NCBI GenBank assembly: GCA_017621055.1
Contig: JAGATX010000015.1
Location: 37,535-101,534 of the forward strand
From: Muribaculaceae bacterium
GTDB lineage: Bacteria > Bacteroidota > Bacteroidia > Bacteroidales > Muribaculaceae
DNA length: 64,000 nucleotides
Direction of reading: 5' to 3'
Every line of letters starts with the position of its first letter. The stretch's first letter is position 1. The translations under genes were made by a program, and so were the position numbers. Below are positions 1 through 9,617 of this stretch, one piece after another. The notes beneath the pieces were generated by a model. That model searched no databases. It was not told the DNA's origin and saw only the letters and a list, made by a program, of their open reading frames with translations.

Positions 1-758
1 CCGCGGGTGGCTATCAGCGGCAGCTGCATGGAGTGGCTCTGGCGAGTGAGAGTGGAGGCGAGTTCGCCGGCGAAAGGCTCCAGTCCCGTGCGCAGATGGC
101 GGAATGCCGCCGGCGACAGGCCCGCGGCATCGGCCTGATAGACGGCGAGTGTGGCTGCGTAGCCGTCGTTCCAGCTTATGCTTCCTATCTGCAGAGCGTC
201 GATCATCGCATCATGACGGGCGGAGAACGACGCAAGAGTCTGCTCGCCAACGGTGCCGGGCTGCTGCGACAGATAATCACGCAGATAAGCCGTCAAGGCG
301 GCGTCGGCCTCGCTTGTGCCTGAATTGGAGAAATTGCGTAGCCCGCTGAGCGTGCGCGAGGCACGTTCGTGCTCATAGCTCCGGAAAGTGCTCCACATCG
401 TAGCCACCGAATCCACATCGGCTATGGCCGCGTTGCCTATGGCACGAGCGCAAAGCACATAGTTTACCGTATAAATGGCGGGTACGGCCACATAGGCCAC
501 GACAGCGAAAGCACCGATAAGACTCACAATCCTTACGGTAAGCCAGTTGCGCATATCCGCAACACTTGTTTTGGATCGCACGAGGAAGAACATCGATACC
601 GCTCCTATCAGCGCTGCCAAAGCCGTGCTGACTATAACCAGCAAGGGTGCACAGCCCGCCAGAGTCAGACCCACATAGCAGCAACCCATTATCAGCAGCC
701 ACCCTACGATGGTGATAATCAGTCCTAAAGATATGAATTTGCCACTTTTATGTTGCAT
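1..758 (-). CDS. Membrane protein of unknown function, 3' end beyond the window
   Basis: An open frame begins at ATG 758 (MQHKSGKFISLGLIITIVGW) and stays open to the left edge, giving at least 252 codons, so the C-terminus is not seen. The first 60 residues hold two hydrophobic segments (about 8-25 and 35-60). A third lies at about 75-100 (IVSLIGAFAVVAYVAVPAIY). The rest, from residue 105 on, is soluble and helical, with many Ala, Ser and Arg residues. I do not recognise the family. The gene lies 21 bp after the subtilisin-like gene on the same strand, so it is probably the next gene of the SrfB/SrfC-like operon. Three hydrophobic segments followed by a soluble domain suggest an inner-membrane component of that module. 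The reading frame is secure; the function is unknown. Confidence 0.8.
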   Translation of the reverse strand, partial: MQHKSGKFISLGLIITIVGWLLIMGCCYVGLTLAGCAPLLVIVSTALAALIGAVSMFFLVRSKTSVADMRNWLTVRIVSLIGAFAVVAYVAVPAIYTVNYVLCARAIGNAAIADVDSVATMWSTFRSYEHERASRTLSGLRNFSNSGTSEADAALTAYLRDYLSQQPGTVGEQTLASFSARHDAMIDALQIGSISWNDGYAATLAVYQADAAGLSPAAFRHLRTGLEPFAGELASTLTRQSHSMQLPLIATR

Positions 759-779
759 ATCCGGTAATATCTTGATAAT

Positions 780-2651
780 TTATGAATTAGCCTTGATAAA
801 GAATGGAGTTCCGTGATGAAACCAGTCGGCGTCGACCCCCGAGACGAGCGCTTTGCCGGCATCGTCGGCACTCAGCGTTATGCGGGCGGCTCCGAACGAC
901 ATTTCACCATCGCCGGCAGCAGCCGACACTGTCAGAACTATATCGTTGCCATTGGCAGCGGCGGTATATGCGGCATCGACAGGCGTCAGGTTCTCGCGGT
1001 TTGAGCTGTACAGCAGACGGCCTCTATTGGCCGACGTGGGCTCCAGCTCGACAGTAACAATGGGCGGCAGCGCCGTGCTGTCGGCTATATCGAGGTACCC
1101 GAGCATACAGAACTTATAGCGGTCGCCGCTGCCGCGCGTTATGCTGTTTTTCACCGCCGCGAAGTCCGATACGGTGTTGTACACGGCCTCTACTGCCGGT
1201 CCCGTCTGCACGATCGGCCCTATGGTTGTGCTGCCGGTGACCGGCAGACCCGTATTCTTGAGTATGGATATTATCTCTTCGGTATTGAGGGTGGGATCCA
1301 CACTTTTCATCAGCCCTACCGTGCCGGCGACGATGGGCGACGAGAAACTTGTGCCGTCGACCAGCATATAACCTTCCGTGCCGGGAACGATGCCGGGGAC
1401 CTGGACTCCGGGCGCCGAAACAGTGCTCTCATATATCTGACGGTCAGCGAAATTACCGAAATTGCTGAAATCGGCCTTGTGCATAGTGGCGTCGACCGAC
1501 GATACCTTGATGATATTGTCGCCGCGTTTTGAGGCATCGAGTGCCGTGAACACATCCTCGTTGCCCGCCGCCCATACAAGGGTGACATAATTCCGCTGGG
1601 CCATATCATATACATAGTGCCACACGTTCTCCTGAGCCAGCAACTCAGTGCCGGCGGCAGCTATCTGCTGCTCCACGGGCCAGCCCGCGACCTCCTCGGT
1701 GAAAGCCAGGCCGGCCGATATGTTGATAACCTGCGCACGCTTGTTTATGGCGTAGAGAATGCCCTGCAGCATTGCCAGGCAACCGAAGCGGTGGCCCAGA
1801 CTTACGGGCATGAAACGGCAACGCGGTGCCACACCGGCGCTGGAGCGCCCATTGCCGGTGGCGCCGAGAGCCATGCCGGCCACCATGCTGCCGTGGGCAT
1901 AGACAGGATTGGGCCGCTGCGCGTTATAGTCCGACGGCAGGCTCACGTCGCTGTTGCCGTTGGCCACAGAGTAAGGCTCTACAATCTCTGTCGAGGCAAA
2001 TTCCACATTCTCGAGGTCGAAATAGCTGTCGACGACGGCAACGGTGACATCGTTCGAACCCATGGTTATGTTCCATGCGTCCGGTATCTTCATCATATCG
2101 AAATAATATGCATGCCCGGCATTGCGGAATACCGGATCATTGGGCGTTTCGCCCGTTTCCATCACGCTCTCGTCGAAGACCATGAACGGTATGTCCGGGA
2201 TTTGCCCGGGCAGCGCTTCCATAATCTCCACTCGGCGCTCCGCCGGGACCTCTATCGACATCAGCTTGGTGTTGGGGTCGTAGAACAGAATGCGGTATTC
2301 GTCGCCGGGATAAAGCTCGTGAAAACGGTTGCACCACTGCTCGTACTCGGCCTGACCGGTCTCCGAATCGAAAAGTACATTCAGCCGGTTGGCGACGACC
2401 TGCCGGCCGCCCTCGTCGATGATATCCTCATCGTTGATGGGGGGTATCACCTCGCTGACGGGGCGGTCGGGCAGCGTTGCGTCCACGCTGTCGTCCGTAC
2501 ATTGACGGAACTGACTAAGCAGGAACAGGAAAATCGCCAGCAGAACCATGAAAAGGATACTGCGCCACAGGCATCCTCCGCAACCCCACGGCTGCCAGAA
2601 AAAGTAATGCCATTTGACAGGTCCTTTCGAATCGAAATGTACTCGCTTCAT
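780..2651 (-). CDS. Membrane-anchored subtilisin-like (S8 family) serine peptidase
   Basis: A 623-residue protein with one membrane helix at about residues 31-47, after a short charged and aromatic N-terminus and with no obvious cleavage site, so it is probably anchored. The S8 catalytic set is visible: Asp208 in VAVVDSYFD, His253 in YAHGSMVAG, the oxyanion Asn364 in WAAGNED, and Ser435 in VDGTSFSSPIVAG. Residues 500-623 form a beta-rich tail without a motif I recognise. I place the start at ATG 2651 (MKRVHFDSKG); an in-frame upstream extension would overlap the SrfC-like gene and has an implausible composition. It lies 40 bp after the SrfC-like gene and 21 bp before the next membrane protein gene, all on one strand. 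S8 enzymes usually cleave proteins outside the cytoplasm; a role in processing or quality control for this operon is inference. Confidence 0.88.
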   Translation of the reverse strand: MKRVHFDSKGPVKWHYFFWQPWGCGGCLWRSILFMVLLAIFLFLLSQFRQCTDDSVDATLPDRPVSEVIPPINDEDIIDEGGRQVVANRLNVLFDSETGQAEYEQWCNRFHELYPGDEYRILFYDPNTKLMSIEVPAERRVEIMEALPGQIPDIPFMVFDESVMETGETPNDPVFRNAGHAYYFDMMKIPDAWNITMGSNDVTVAVVDSYFDLENVEFASTEIVEPYSVANGNSDVSLPSDYNAQRPNPVYAHGSMVAGMALGATGNGRSSAGVAPRCRFMPVSLGHRFGCLAMLQGILYAINKRAQVINISAGLAFTEEVAGWPVEQQIAAAGTELLAQENVWHYVYDMAQRNYVTLVWAAGNEDVFTALDASKRGDNIIKVSSVDATMHKADFSNFGNFADRQIYESTVSAPGVQVPGIVPGTEGYMLVDGTSFSSPIVAGTVGLMKSVDPTLNTEEIISILKNTGLPVTGSTTIGPIVQTGPAVEAVYNTVSDFAAVKNSITRGSGDRYKFCMLGYLDIADSTALPPIVTVELEPTSANRGRLLYSSNRENLTPVDAAYTAAANGNDIVLTVSAAAGDGEMSFGAARITLSADDAGKALVSGVDADWFHHGTPFFIKANS

Positions 2652-2691
2652 ATTATATTGATATTGATTGATTTTTCGGAATTTCGGGCAG

Positions 2692-5628
2692 TCAGCAGCT
2701 CGCTTTGAGGCTCTCGAGCAGTTCGCCCAGAGCGTGGTTGGCTTCCGGGCTGAGATCCGACCGCTTGATGTGCACCACATAAGCGATGGTCATATACTCT
2801 TTCCATTCGTTGTAATGGCGATCGAAAGAGTCGGTGAGCGAGCCTCCGCCCTCAAGCATACGGCCGAAGAGTTCCTCGAGTTCGTCGTGGCTGTAGGTGC
2901 TCCGGCGTTCCCGGTTCATGTAGTCGAAAGCGGGCAGGTCGTTTTCCTTGATTACCAGGCGTGCCTTGCTCTTGAGTTCGTCGCTGAGCATGGAGTAGCC
3001 GAAATCATTGACAAAGGTATTGATTATCGACGACATCATGTCGGCCACCAGACTCTCCTTCATCTGCGCCAGGTTGGCGATGGTTACTTCCGAGGTTATC
3101 TTATCGGCTATATAGTCGGCCAGATGCACACGCTCGGCGCATTCTATCAGCGTGTTGACCATATCCTTCATCAGCACGGGGTCCACGCCGTCGTCGCCGG
3201 AGAAGGTGTTGACAATCTCCTCGGAATGCAGTTTCGCGCGCCACAACTCCATGATATGGTCAGCGATGAAGACCTGGTTGGTCTTGGGCCGCAGTTTGTC
3301 GCTGAACAGAAGCTCGGTGTTGATGTTCCGGCGTGCCATGGCCTGCTCGGCCATGGCGCGTGTGCGCCAGTGGTAAGCCTTCATGAGACGTTCCCATTTC
3401 TCGTCGATGGAGCGGCAGTCCTCGAAGTCGTTGCACGAGCGGCGGATGATCTGGTATTCGCGGAAATTGTTGATTGTTTCGTTGAGGTCGGTGCCGTTCA
3501 CGAGTTTATGTACCACCCCGAGGCATTCCACCTCCGTAACCTGCAGTGCCTGGAGAAGGTGCCCGAAGAAGTAGTTGTCGGCATCGCACGCAAGGTCGAG
3601 TTCCCATCGCAGGTTCATGGCGTTGTCGATGTTGCGGAGCAGTTTTTCAGCCTCGTTGTCACTGTCGTATTCTGCGGCGAGGATATCGCGCACCTTGCCC
3701 ATTATGCGGCGGCGTTCACGCGTCATCTGCTCGTCGCGTATCGCTGCCGCCGCGCGCGACACCTTGTTCATGCGGTCGATGATATACAGCGAACCGTCGT
3801 TGTTCACCGTGGCGGCGACGTCCCACGCGAGTTCGGGGTCGAAGAAAAGCTCGCGGACACTCGAATTGGAGATGAACGTGCGCCGCAGAAGACGATAGAA
3901 ATCCTCGCTCATCTTCAGCCCTTTCTCGGGCGACGACGTGGCAACGTCGTAGCCTTCGAACATGCCGTTGCCCTGTGCCGTGCAAGCGCTGAAGGCATAG
4001 GACCGGAGAAGATAGGTATCCTTGAACGAGTGACCGGAAGCGTCCCAGTTGCGGAACCAGTCAACATTCGTCCAGTTGAGCACGGCGTCGAGAAGAACGG
4101 TGCGGAAGCGGTCCTCCCAGCGGTTGTTCACCGCCGGCTCTTCGTTGTGGCTTCGAAGGTCCTTCTCTGTCATGTCGATGTTTATCTTGGTGGCCACAAG
4201 CATCAGCGGCGAGATGCCGCCGGTGCGGCGCAGCGTTTCGGCGCGTTCGGCGGCGTCGGCGCCGACGTTGCGGCGCACCCACTGGTCCAGAAGGATGTGC
4301 AGGTTCTTCACCTCGCTCTGTTTGTGGTGGTGGCAGAACATGAGCACCTTCATCATGTGGCTCTCGCTGTAGTGATTGAACAGATATGCTATCTTTCCGC
4401 GCAGGAAAAGCTTTACCAATACGCTCTGGCCGCTCTTGTCGCGTTCGCCCTCGCGGCAGTTCGCTTCATCCTGCTGTTCGGGTGAGCGTGCGCCGGGGAA
4501 ATCGAGCAGATCAGTATCGTTCATCAGCGATTTATCCACCGTTGGCGTGAGCTTGCGCCAGGCCGCCGAAGGCAACCAGCCGGGCCGGCCGTCGTTGGCG
4601 CCGTCATAGCTGTAACTAAGCTTCTCGTCGATGTACTCGGGGTCGATTTTGAAAATGACCTCGGCGGAAATGGCGCACAAGTCGCACGTGGCGTAGCCGG
4701 TCACCTCGCGCAGCTCGCGGGGCGACGGCGACGGAACATAGACCGACGTCTTTATCGGCCATTCGGCATCGTCGAGGCCGTTGAGACATGCCACCGACAT
4801 GATTGTGCGCTTGTTTTCGCCACCGTGCATCACCGTCTCGAGGGGCACATAGACCTCAGCGGCAAAATCGAGCGCGGAGAGGTCGCCGACAAGACGCTCG
4901 AACAGGCGCGATATTGCGGCATTCTCGTGCCAAAGGTATTTGAGCACCGTCACCCATTCTGCAGGTGGCACGCGCCGTATCACCCTTGCAAGCGTTTCGA
5001 AGAGTTTGCTGCGCCGCATACCTTGTGTGGGCGACGGCAGATAGCTCTCCAGGTAGCTCTTTACATCGAGAATATCGTCCTCGGTGAGATATGCATGTGC
5101 ATTCTCCTCACGCGTGGCATAACTGTGGTATATTCTCTCGGCGATTTCGCGCAGTTCCTCATCGGAGTACTGGCCATAGTCTCGGATATTGGAATAGTAT
5201 CCGGCAACGAGAATGGAAACCAGCTGACCCGGACGCAGCAGCTTGACAATCACCGGATAGTCCTTGTTGTATCGTTCGGGGTTGCGGCTGAAACTTGTCA
5301 GGCGCGTCACCACGCCGGTGGCTTCGCGGTCATCGCCGATGGGATTTATCTGGTCCACGAAGCCCACGCCCTCGGGATATTTGCTCGATTTTATCCTGAA
5401 GGGTTTGTCTGTGCGGTTCAGGAGGGTGTTTATCTGATAGCTCTTGCCGGTCTGGCTCTCGCCGAAGGCCCCGATTGCCGGGTTTTCGTCCATTGCCATC
5501 TTCTGGCGCAGCAGCCGGCGCCGTCCCTGCACGAACTCTATGAAATTGTTCTCGTACTGGTCGGGCTTGTTGGCCTTGAGCCATGCCAGACCGTCGTTGA
5601 GAAGTTTGATATCGTCGTTTATTGTCAT
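2692..5628 (-). CDS. SrfC-like large P-loop GTPase
   Basis: A 978-residue protein with a Walker A/G1 motif GESQTGKS at residues 56-63, a G3-like DLLDFPGAR further on, and a possible G4 LVATKIN. The long helical C-terminal half recalls dynamin-like GTPases. Size, motif layout and position directly after a SrfB-like gene match the putative virulence factor SrfC family, first named in Salmonella srfABC. No membrane segment is evident, so it is probably cytoplasmic or membrane-peripheral. The start ATG 5628 lies 40 bp after the SrfB-like stop. No SrfA-like gene is seen; a subtilisin-like gene follows instead. The biochemical role of SrfC proteins is poorly defined, so GTP hydrolysis coupled to the neighbouring ATPase is inference. 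Family assignment is from motif reading only. Confidence 0.82.
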   Translation of the reverse strand: MTINDDIKLLNDGLAWLKANKPDQYENNFIEFVQGRRRLLRQKMAMDENPAIGAFGESQTGKSYQINTLLNRTDKPFRIKSSKYPEGVGFVDQINPIGDDREATGVVTRLTSFSRNPERYNKDYPVIVKLLRPGQLVSILVAGYYSNIRDYGQYSDEELREIAERIYHSYATREENAHAYLTEDDILDVKSYLESYLPSPTQGMRRSKLFETLARVIRRVPPAEWVTVLKYLWHENAAISRLFERLVGDLSALDFAAEVYVPLETVMHGGENKRTIMSVACLNGLDDAEWPIKTSVYVPSPSPRELREVTGYATCDLCAISAEVIFKIDPEYIDEKLSYSYDGANDGRPGWLPSAAWRKLTPTVDKSLMNDTDLLDFPGARSPEQQDEANCREGERDKSGQSVLVKLFLRGKIAYLFNHYSESHMMKVLMFCHHHKQSEVKNLHILLDQWVRRNVGADAAERAETLRRTGGISPLMLVATKINIDMTEKDLRSHNEEPAVNNRWEDRFRTVLLDAVLNWTNVDWFRNWDASGHSFKDTYLLRSYAFSACTAQGNGMFEGYDVATSSPEKGLKMSEDFYRLLRRTFISNSSVRELFFDPELAWDVAATVNNDGSLYIIDRMNKVSRAAAAIRDEQMTRERRRIMGKVRDILAAEYDSDNEAEKLLRNIDNAMNLRWELDLACDADNYFFGHLLQALQVTEVECLGVVHKLVNGTDLNETINNFREYQIIRRSCNDFEDCRSIDEKWERLMKAYHWRTRAMAEQAMARRNINTELLFSDKLRPKTNQVFIADHIMELWRAKLHSEEIVNTFSGDDGVDPVLMKDMVNTLIECAERVHLADYIADKITSEVTIANLAQMKESLVADMMSSIINTFVNDFGYSMLSDELKSKARLVIKENDLPAFDYMNRERRSTYSHDELEELFGRMLEGGGSLTDSFDRHYNEWKEYMTIAYVVHIKRSDLSPEANHALGELLESLKASC

Positions 5629-5668
5629 AGTAGTCGGAATGTGAGTGATTGGTAATGAAACAAATGCA

Positions 5669-8600
5669 TCAGCGGCTCTCTACGCTGAGTTCGAATTCGC
5701 CTTTGTCGAGCCAGTGCTGGCCATCGTTGATTATGGACTGACCGATGAACTCAACGGCGTCGAGAGGCACGGCGTCGCCGTTGCTGTCGACGATATCCTC
5801 AACAAACAGCTGCTCGGGATCGCTCTGGAAGTCGCGGCTGAGGGTGAGGCTGAGGGTGCGCCGACCGCTGTTGTTGTAGAGGGCATAGATGGGGCGCCCG
5901 TCGTAGTGCGGCTGGTCGAACTGCTTGGTGCCGAAGAACGCCGGGAACACAGACAGTGTGATGTTCTCGCTGTTGTGGCCCGGTGTGAGCAGCGTGGTGC
6001 TCATGCGGTCGCCCTGATAGAGGTTGATATAGTTTGCCGTGCTGCCGAAATGGCGGAGCATATCGTCGAATTTCACCGTCATGCCGTTGAAGCTCTCGGT
6101 GGAGGCCAGATAGCCGACCATGGCGCCGACGGCAACCACGGCCTTCTGATCGCGGAAATAGCCTTCGGGGTCGGCAAGGGGATACCACTGACCCACGCGG
6201 TACTGATTTAGGCGCACAAGGCGGTCGGGTGTTACAGGCACATACTTGACAAACAGCTCGGTGATGGCGTCGATCGATGTGGGGCGGCCTGCAAGGACGA
6301 TGATGTCGCAGTGATGTGCGTAGAGCACAACCGATATCTGCTGCATGAGGCGTTCCATGGTTGATTTCACCATGTCTGCCACTCGTTTGGGCTCGTAGCG
6401 CCATTTGAGGTCTTCGAACCGGAAACCGAAATGGTCGGCGAAATAATCCAGCAGATACGTCGAGGGCTTAAGACCCGAGAATATCTCGCCGTAGGTATAT
6501 ACCTTCGACGGGCGGTTGAGGCGCAGCTGCTCCATGAAGAACTGTGCCATGGGGTGCGAGATCTGAGTATTGAAATCCACGCGGCAACGGCGGTCCTTGT
6601 CGTCCATCATAGTGCTGTCCACGCCGAAGAAATTGCGTATCAGACCCGATGCGAGGCGCTGTTTCAGCTGTTTGAGCTCGGCCGGATTGCCCTCGGCCGA
6701 CCGCAGGTCGCTGACGGCGCCGCGATAGTAGCTGTGACGGCTCATCACGGGTATTTCCGCTATTTCGTCGGTGCTCATCAGCATCAGCCGGTTTGTCAGC
6801 GCCGAGAATATGCTGCCCATTTCGGGGTCGTCGCTGTTATGGTCCTGAATGATGATATTCTGGATGATATTGCGCAGTATATCGTCGCCGGCCACATAGA
6901 AACTGTCCCAGAACAGCGGGCGTGGCGTCAGGGTGCCTGCATCGTTGCCCGAGCACATGTAGGAGCATACCATCACGTCGGTGGTGCCGGCGCCGATATC
7001 CACCGACGCTACTGTGATGGCCTTGTCGGTATATCCTTCAGCGGCAAGTTCGGGACGCACATGCCCCTTGAGGTCGAAAAACTCGCGGGCGCGTCCCTTG
7101 TATCGCTCGGCAATCTCGGCGTAAAGATACACGAGCTGGCAACAGGTGGCCTCGTCGTAGGTCCATGTGCCCTTACTGATGTCGTAATCGGCATCATCGG
7201 GCTTTACTGACAGTTTTTCCACGCTGGGATATACATTTATCTGCGGCAGGCTGTCGGCCGGATATATCTGGGAAAGAGCCTCGAAGGCATCGGCAGCGCA
7301 CTGGCGCAGTTTAATCTGCTCGGCCTTGGGCATTGCCGTGGGGCACGTCAGGATGAGGTTCCGGAGCACACGTTTGCAGTTGATGTCGCCGTGTTTGCGG
7401 AATTCCGGCGAATTTATCTGCATCAATGCCTGTTGAAGCACTTCCACCATGACGAACGTCATCAGCGACGCACGCGAGTAGTGGGTGTGTCCGTCGGTGG
7501 CTTCCAGACAGTTGAAAGGATCGCGGATATATTCGCCGCGGGCGTCGAAGAGGTCGGAAAGTCCGGGAACATAGATGTTTTCGGCCTCACGGATGTACAG
7601 CGGGTCGTTCTCCGTGGTGAGGAACTGCCATTTCTGCTTGAACAGACGGTTATCCCACAGGTATCGCTTGGGGCTGGAATAGTTGGTGGTGCTTGTCCAC
7701 AGGTCATCGCTCTCCACCGAGCGGTATACGAGTTTCTTGGCTTCTTCGCCCACACGCACCATCGACGGATAGCGGAACATATCCTCATCCTCGATAACGA
7801 TATCGTTGGCGAAATCAGCCTGGCGGAACACCAGCCGCATGTCGAAGGGCTGTTCGTAAGTCTCCGCCGGATCGGTAAGGTCGCGCAGAGTCAGCATGGT
7901 AACCTTTGTGAAGTCACCGTTTTCGAACAGCAGTCCGCAGGTGCGCGAGTTGCCGATATCGAGCACGAAATCTACGGGGATCTCGCGGTCCTTTGGGCAA
8001 CGGTGGAGTGTGACCTCCGGAGCGGCGCCGCACAGGCGGATGTAGTTTATCAGATAGATGTACCAGCCGATGTAGCGATAGGAATTATTCAGGGGATCGA
8101 GGCCCAGCAGTTCGGCGATATAGTGGCTGAATACCGTAAATTCGCCAGTGGGTGCCATGAAAGTCAGCAGCGACGATACCTTGTTGCTCACGGCGAACTC
8201 CATGCGGTCGATGCCCTCGACGGGGAACGACGGGCGGTGCATGGCCATGTCGTCGGTACTGATGCCGGTGTCGAAGGCCCATGTAAAGCGGTAGCGGTCC
8301 TTGCCGGGCTCGCTGCCCTGCCCTATGCGGTCGATGCGCAGACGGCACCACGAATAAGGCACATCGCCGCTGACACCGTGCTGCATCTCGAACATGGGCA
8401 TGGGCAGCCATTTGCCCAGCACGAGTTCGAAAGCCGGCACACGCTCGTGGACATTCGACGGATTAGGCGTCTTGAAAGCCGACGGTGAGTTGAAGGTATA
8501 TACTTTTTCGTTGTCGCCGGCATCGAGCTGAGTAAAGAGCGTGGCGGCGACATCGCGGCGCATGATCTCCACACCGCCCTCGTCGAGACGGGCACGGCCG

Positions 8601-8836
8601 TCGGCAAGATACTCTATCGACCGCGAAGTCAGTATCTCGTTGACGGGTATATACTTGCCAACGGTGGTATTGTATGTCAACAGGTCGAACAGTCGTTCGC
8701 CCGTCATTTCGTTCTTTATGTTGCAGAAACTGTAGCGCAGCGGGCGGCCGCCGGGCAGCACAAGCTGCTGTTCGGGGTCGAGCTCAAGCTCTACGGTGTG
8801 GAACTGGATGCCGCTGTCGGCAATGAGGTGTAACAT
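5669..8836 (-). CDS. SrfB-like protein with actin/Hsp70-type ATPase fold
   Basis: About 1055 residues. Three ASKHA nucleotide-binding elements are visible in order: phosphate-1 VLDIGNSRTCGLLFE at about 292-305, phosphate-2 SVDIGAGTTDVMV at about 612-624, and an adenosine-type motif IIVLAGRPTSIDAI near 880. An Hsp70-like connecting motif LILTCPTAMP lies at about 495. This pattern and the size fit the SrfB family. The N-terminal 290 residues are specific to the family. I prefer ATG 8836, 25 bp after the rlmB stop; a TTG at 8875 would add 13 residues and overlap rlmB by 14 bp. SrfB was named as an SsrB-regulated Salmonella gene, but its molecular activity remains unclear. Its pairing with a SrfC-like GTPase is conserved in the family; pairing with a subtilisin-like protein is what stands out here. 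Confidence 0.85.
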   Translation of the reverse strand: MLHLIADSGIQFHTVELELDPEQQLVLPGGRPLRYSFCNIKNEMTGERLFDLLTYNTTVGKYIPVNEILTSRSIEYLADGRARLDEGGVEIMRRDVAATLFTQLDAGDNEKVYTFNSPSAFKTPNPSNVHERVPAFELVLGKWLPMPMFEMQHGVSGDVPYSWCRLRIDRIGQGSEPGKDRYRFTWAFDTGISTDDMAMHRPSFPVEGIDRMEFAVSNKVSSLLTFMAPTGEFTVFSHYIAELLGLDPLNNSYRYIGWYIYLINYIRLCGAAPEVTLHRCPKDREIPVDFVLDIGNSRTCGLLFENGDFTKVTMLTLRDLTDPAETYEQPFDMRLVFRQADFANDIVIEDEDMFRYPSMVRVGEEAKKLVYRSVESDDLWTSTTNYSSPKRYLWDNRLFKQKWQFLTTENDPLYIREAENIYVPGLSDLFDARGEYIRDPFNCLEATDGHTHYSRASLMTFVMVEVLQQALMQINSPEFRKHGDINCKRVLRNLILTCPTAMPKAEQIKLRQCAADAFEALSQIYPADSLPQINVYPSVEKLSVKPDDADYDISKGTWTYDEATCCQLVYLYAEIAERYKGRAREFFDLKGHVRPELAAEGYTDKAITVASVDIGAGTTDVMVCSYMCSGNDAGTLTPRPLFWDSFYVAGDDILRNIIQNIIIQDHNSDDPEMGSIFSALTNRLMLMSTDEIAEIPVMSRHSYYRGAVSDLRSAEGNPAELKQLKQRLASGLIRNFFGVDSTMMDDKDRRCRVDFNTQISHPMAQFFMEQLRLNRPSKVYTYGEIFSGLKPSTYLLDYFADHFGFRFEDLKWRYEPKRVADMVKSTMERLMQQISVVLYAHHCDIIVLAGRPTSIDAITELFVKYVPVTPDRLVRLNQYRVGQWYPLADPEGYFRDQKAVVAVGAMVGYLASTESFNGMTVKFDDMLRHFGSTANYINLYQGDRMSTTLLTPGHNSENITLSVFPAFFGTKQFDQPHYDGRPIYALYNNSGRRTLSLTLSRDFQSDPEQLFVEDIVDSNGDAVPLDAVEFIGQSIINDGQHWLDKGEFELSVESR

Positions 8837-8861
8837 ATCTGTTGTCGGTTTTACTTGGTAA

Positions 8862-9617
8862 TCAGAGAACTTCAAGGTTTGCCGCCAGACGCTGTCTGAC
8901 GACTTCGTACATCATCACGCCGGCGGCGACGCTGACGTTGAGGCTGCCTATGGCGCCGAACATTGGGATGGCGGCGCGACTGTCGGAAAGGGCGAGCACG
9001 TCGGGGCTGATACCGGTGTCCTCGGCGCCCATCACCAGAGCTATGGGTCCGGTGTAGTCTCCCTCGGTGTAGTTGTGGCTCGATTTTTCGGTGACGGCCA
9101 CTACCGAGCAGCCGCTCTCCTTGAGATAACGCACGCCAGCCACGGTGCTGCGCTCGCGGCAAACGGGTATGTGGAGCAACGCGCCCGCCGACGTCTTGAC
9201 GGCATCGGCGCCGACGCCGACGCTGCCGCGCTCAGGAATGACTATGGCGTTCACGCCGCAGCACTCGGCGGTGCGGGCAATGGCGCCGAAGTTGCGCACG
9301 TCGGTAATACCGTCGAGAACAAGGATGAACGGCAATGCACCGTCTTCGAAGAGCGTCGGCACGAGCTGCCCCAGCCGGTGGTACTCTACGGCGGCGGCAA
9401 AGGCCACCACGCCCTGATGGTTCTTGCGGGTATATTTGCCGAGACGCTCGACAGGCACACGCTGAACGGGTATCATATATTCGCGCGCAAGGTGACAGAG
9501 CCGCACGGCGAGTTCGCCGTTGAGGTCTTTCTTGAGAAGTATCTTGTCGATGGTGCGGCCGGCCTCGACAGCCTCGATGACGGGTCGCAACCCGAATATT
9601 ATATCGCTATTTTCCAT
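8862..9617 (-). CDS. rlmB: SpoU/TrmH-family 23S rRNA 2'-O-methyltransferase (RlmB type)
   Basis: A 251-residue SPOUT methyltransferase. An N-terminal substrate-binding domain (FGLRPVIEAVEAGRTIDKIL) is followed by the three SpoU motifs: LDGITDVRNFGAIARTAECC, IALVMGAEDTGISP, and IPMFGAIGSLNVSVAAGVMM, which form the knotted SAM site. RlmB methylates the 2'-O of a conserved guanosine (G2251 in E. coli) in the 23S peptidyl-transferase region; that specificity is inferred from family. The length is typical. The start overlaps the end of recN by 11 bp, so the two are co-transcribed. The SrfB-like gene follows after only 25 bp. Confidence 0.93.
   Translation of the reverse strand: MENSDIIFGLRPVIEAVEAGRTIDKILLKKDLNGELAVRLCHLAREYMIPVQRVPVERLGKYTRKNHQGVVAFAAAVEYHRLGQLVPTLFEDGALPFILVLDGITDVRNFGAIARTAECCGVNAIVIPERGSVGVGADAVKTSAGALLHIPVCRERSTVAGVRYLKESGCSVVAVTEKSSHNYTEGDYTGPIALVMGAEDTGISPDVLALSDSRAAIPMFGAIGSLNVSVAAGVMMYEVVRQRLAANLEVL

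Noticed and set aside
2668-4485. A 605-codon plus-strand frame opposite the SrfC-like gene
   Set aside because: Antisense shadow: composition is repetitive Val/Ala/His, and the minus strand carries clear P-loop motifs.
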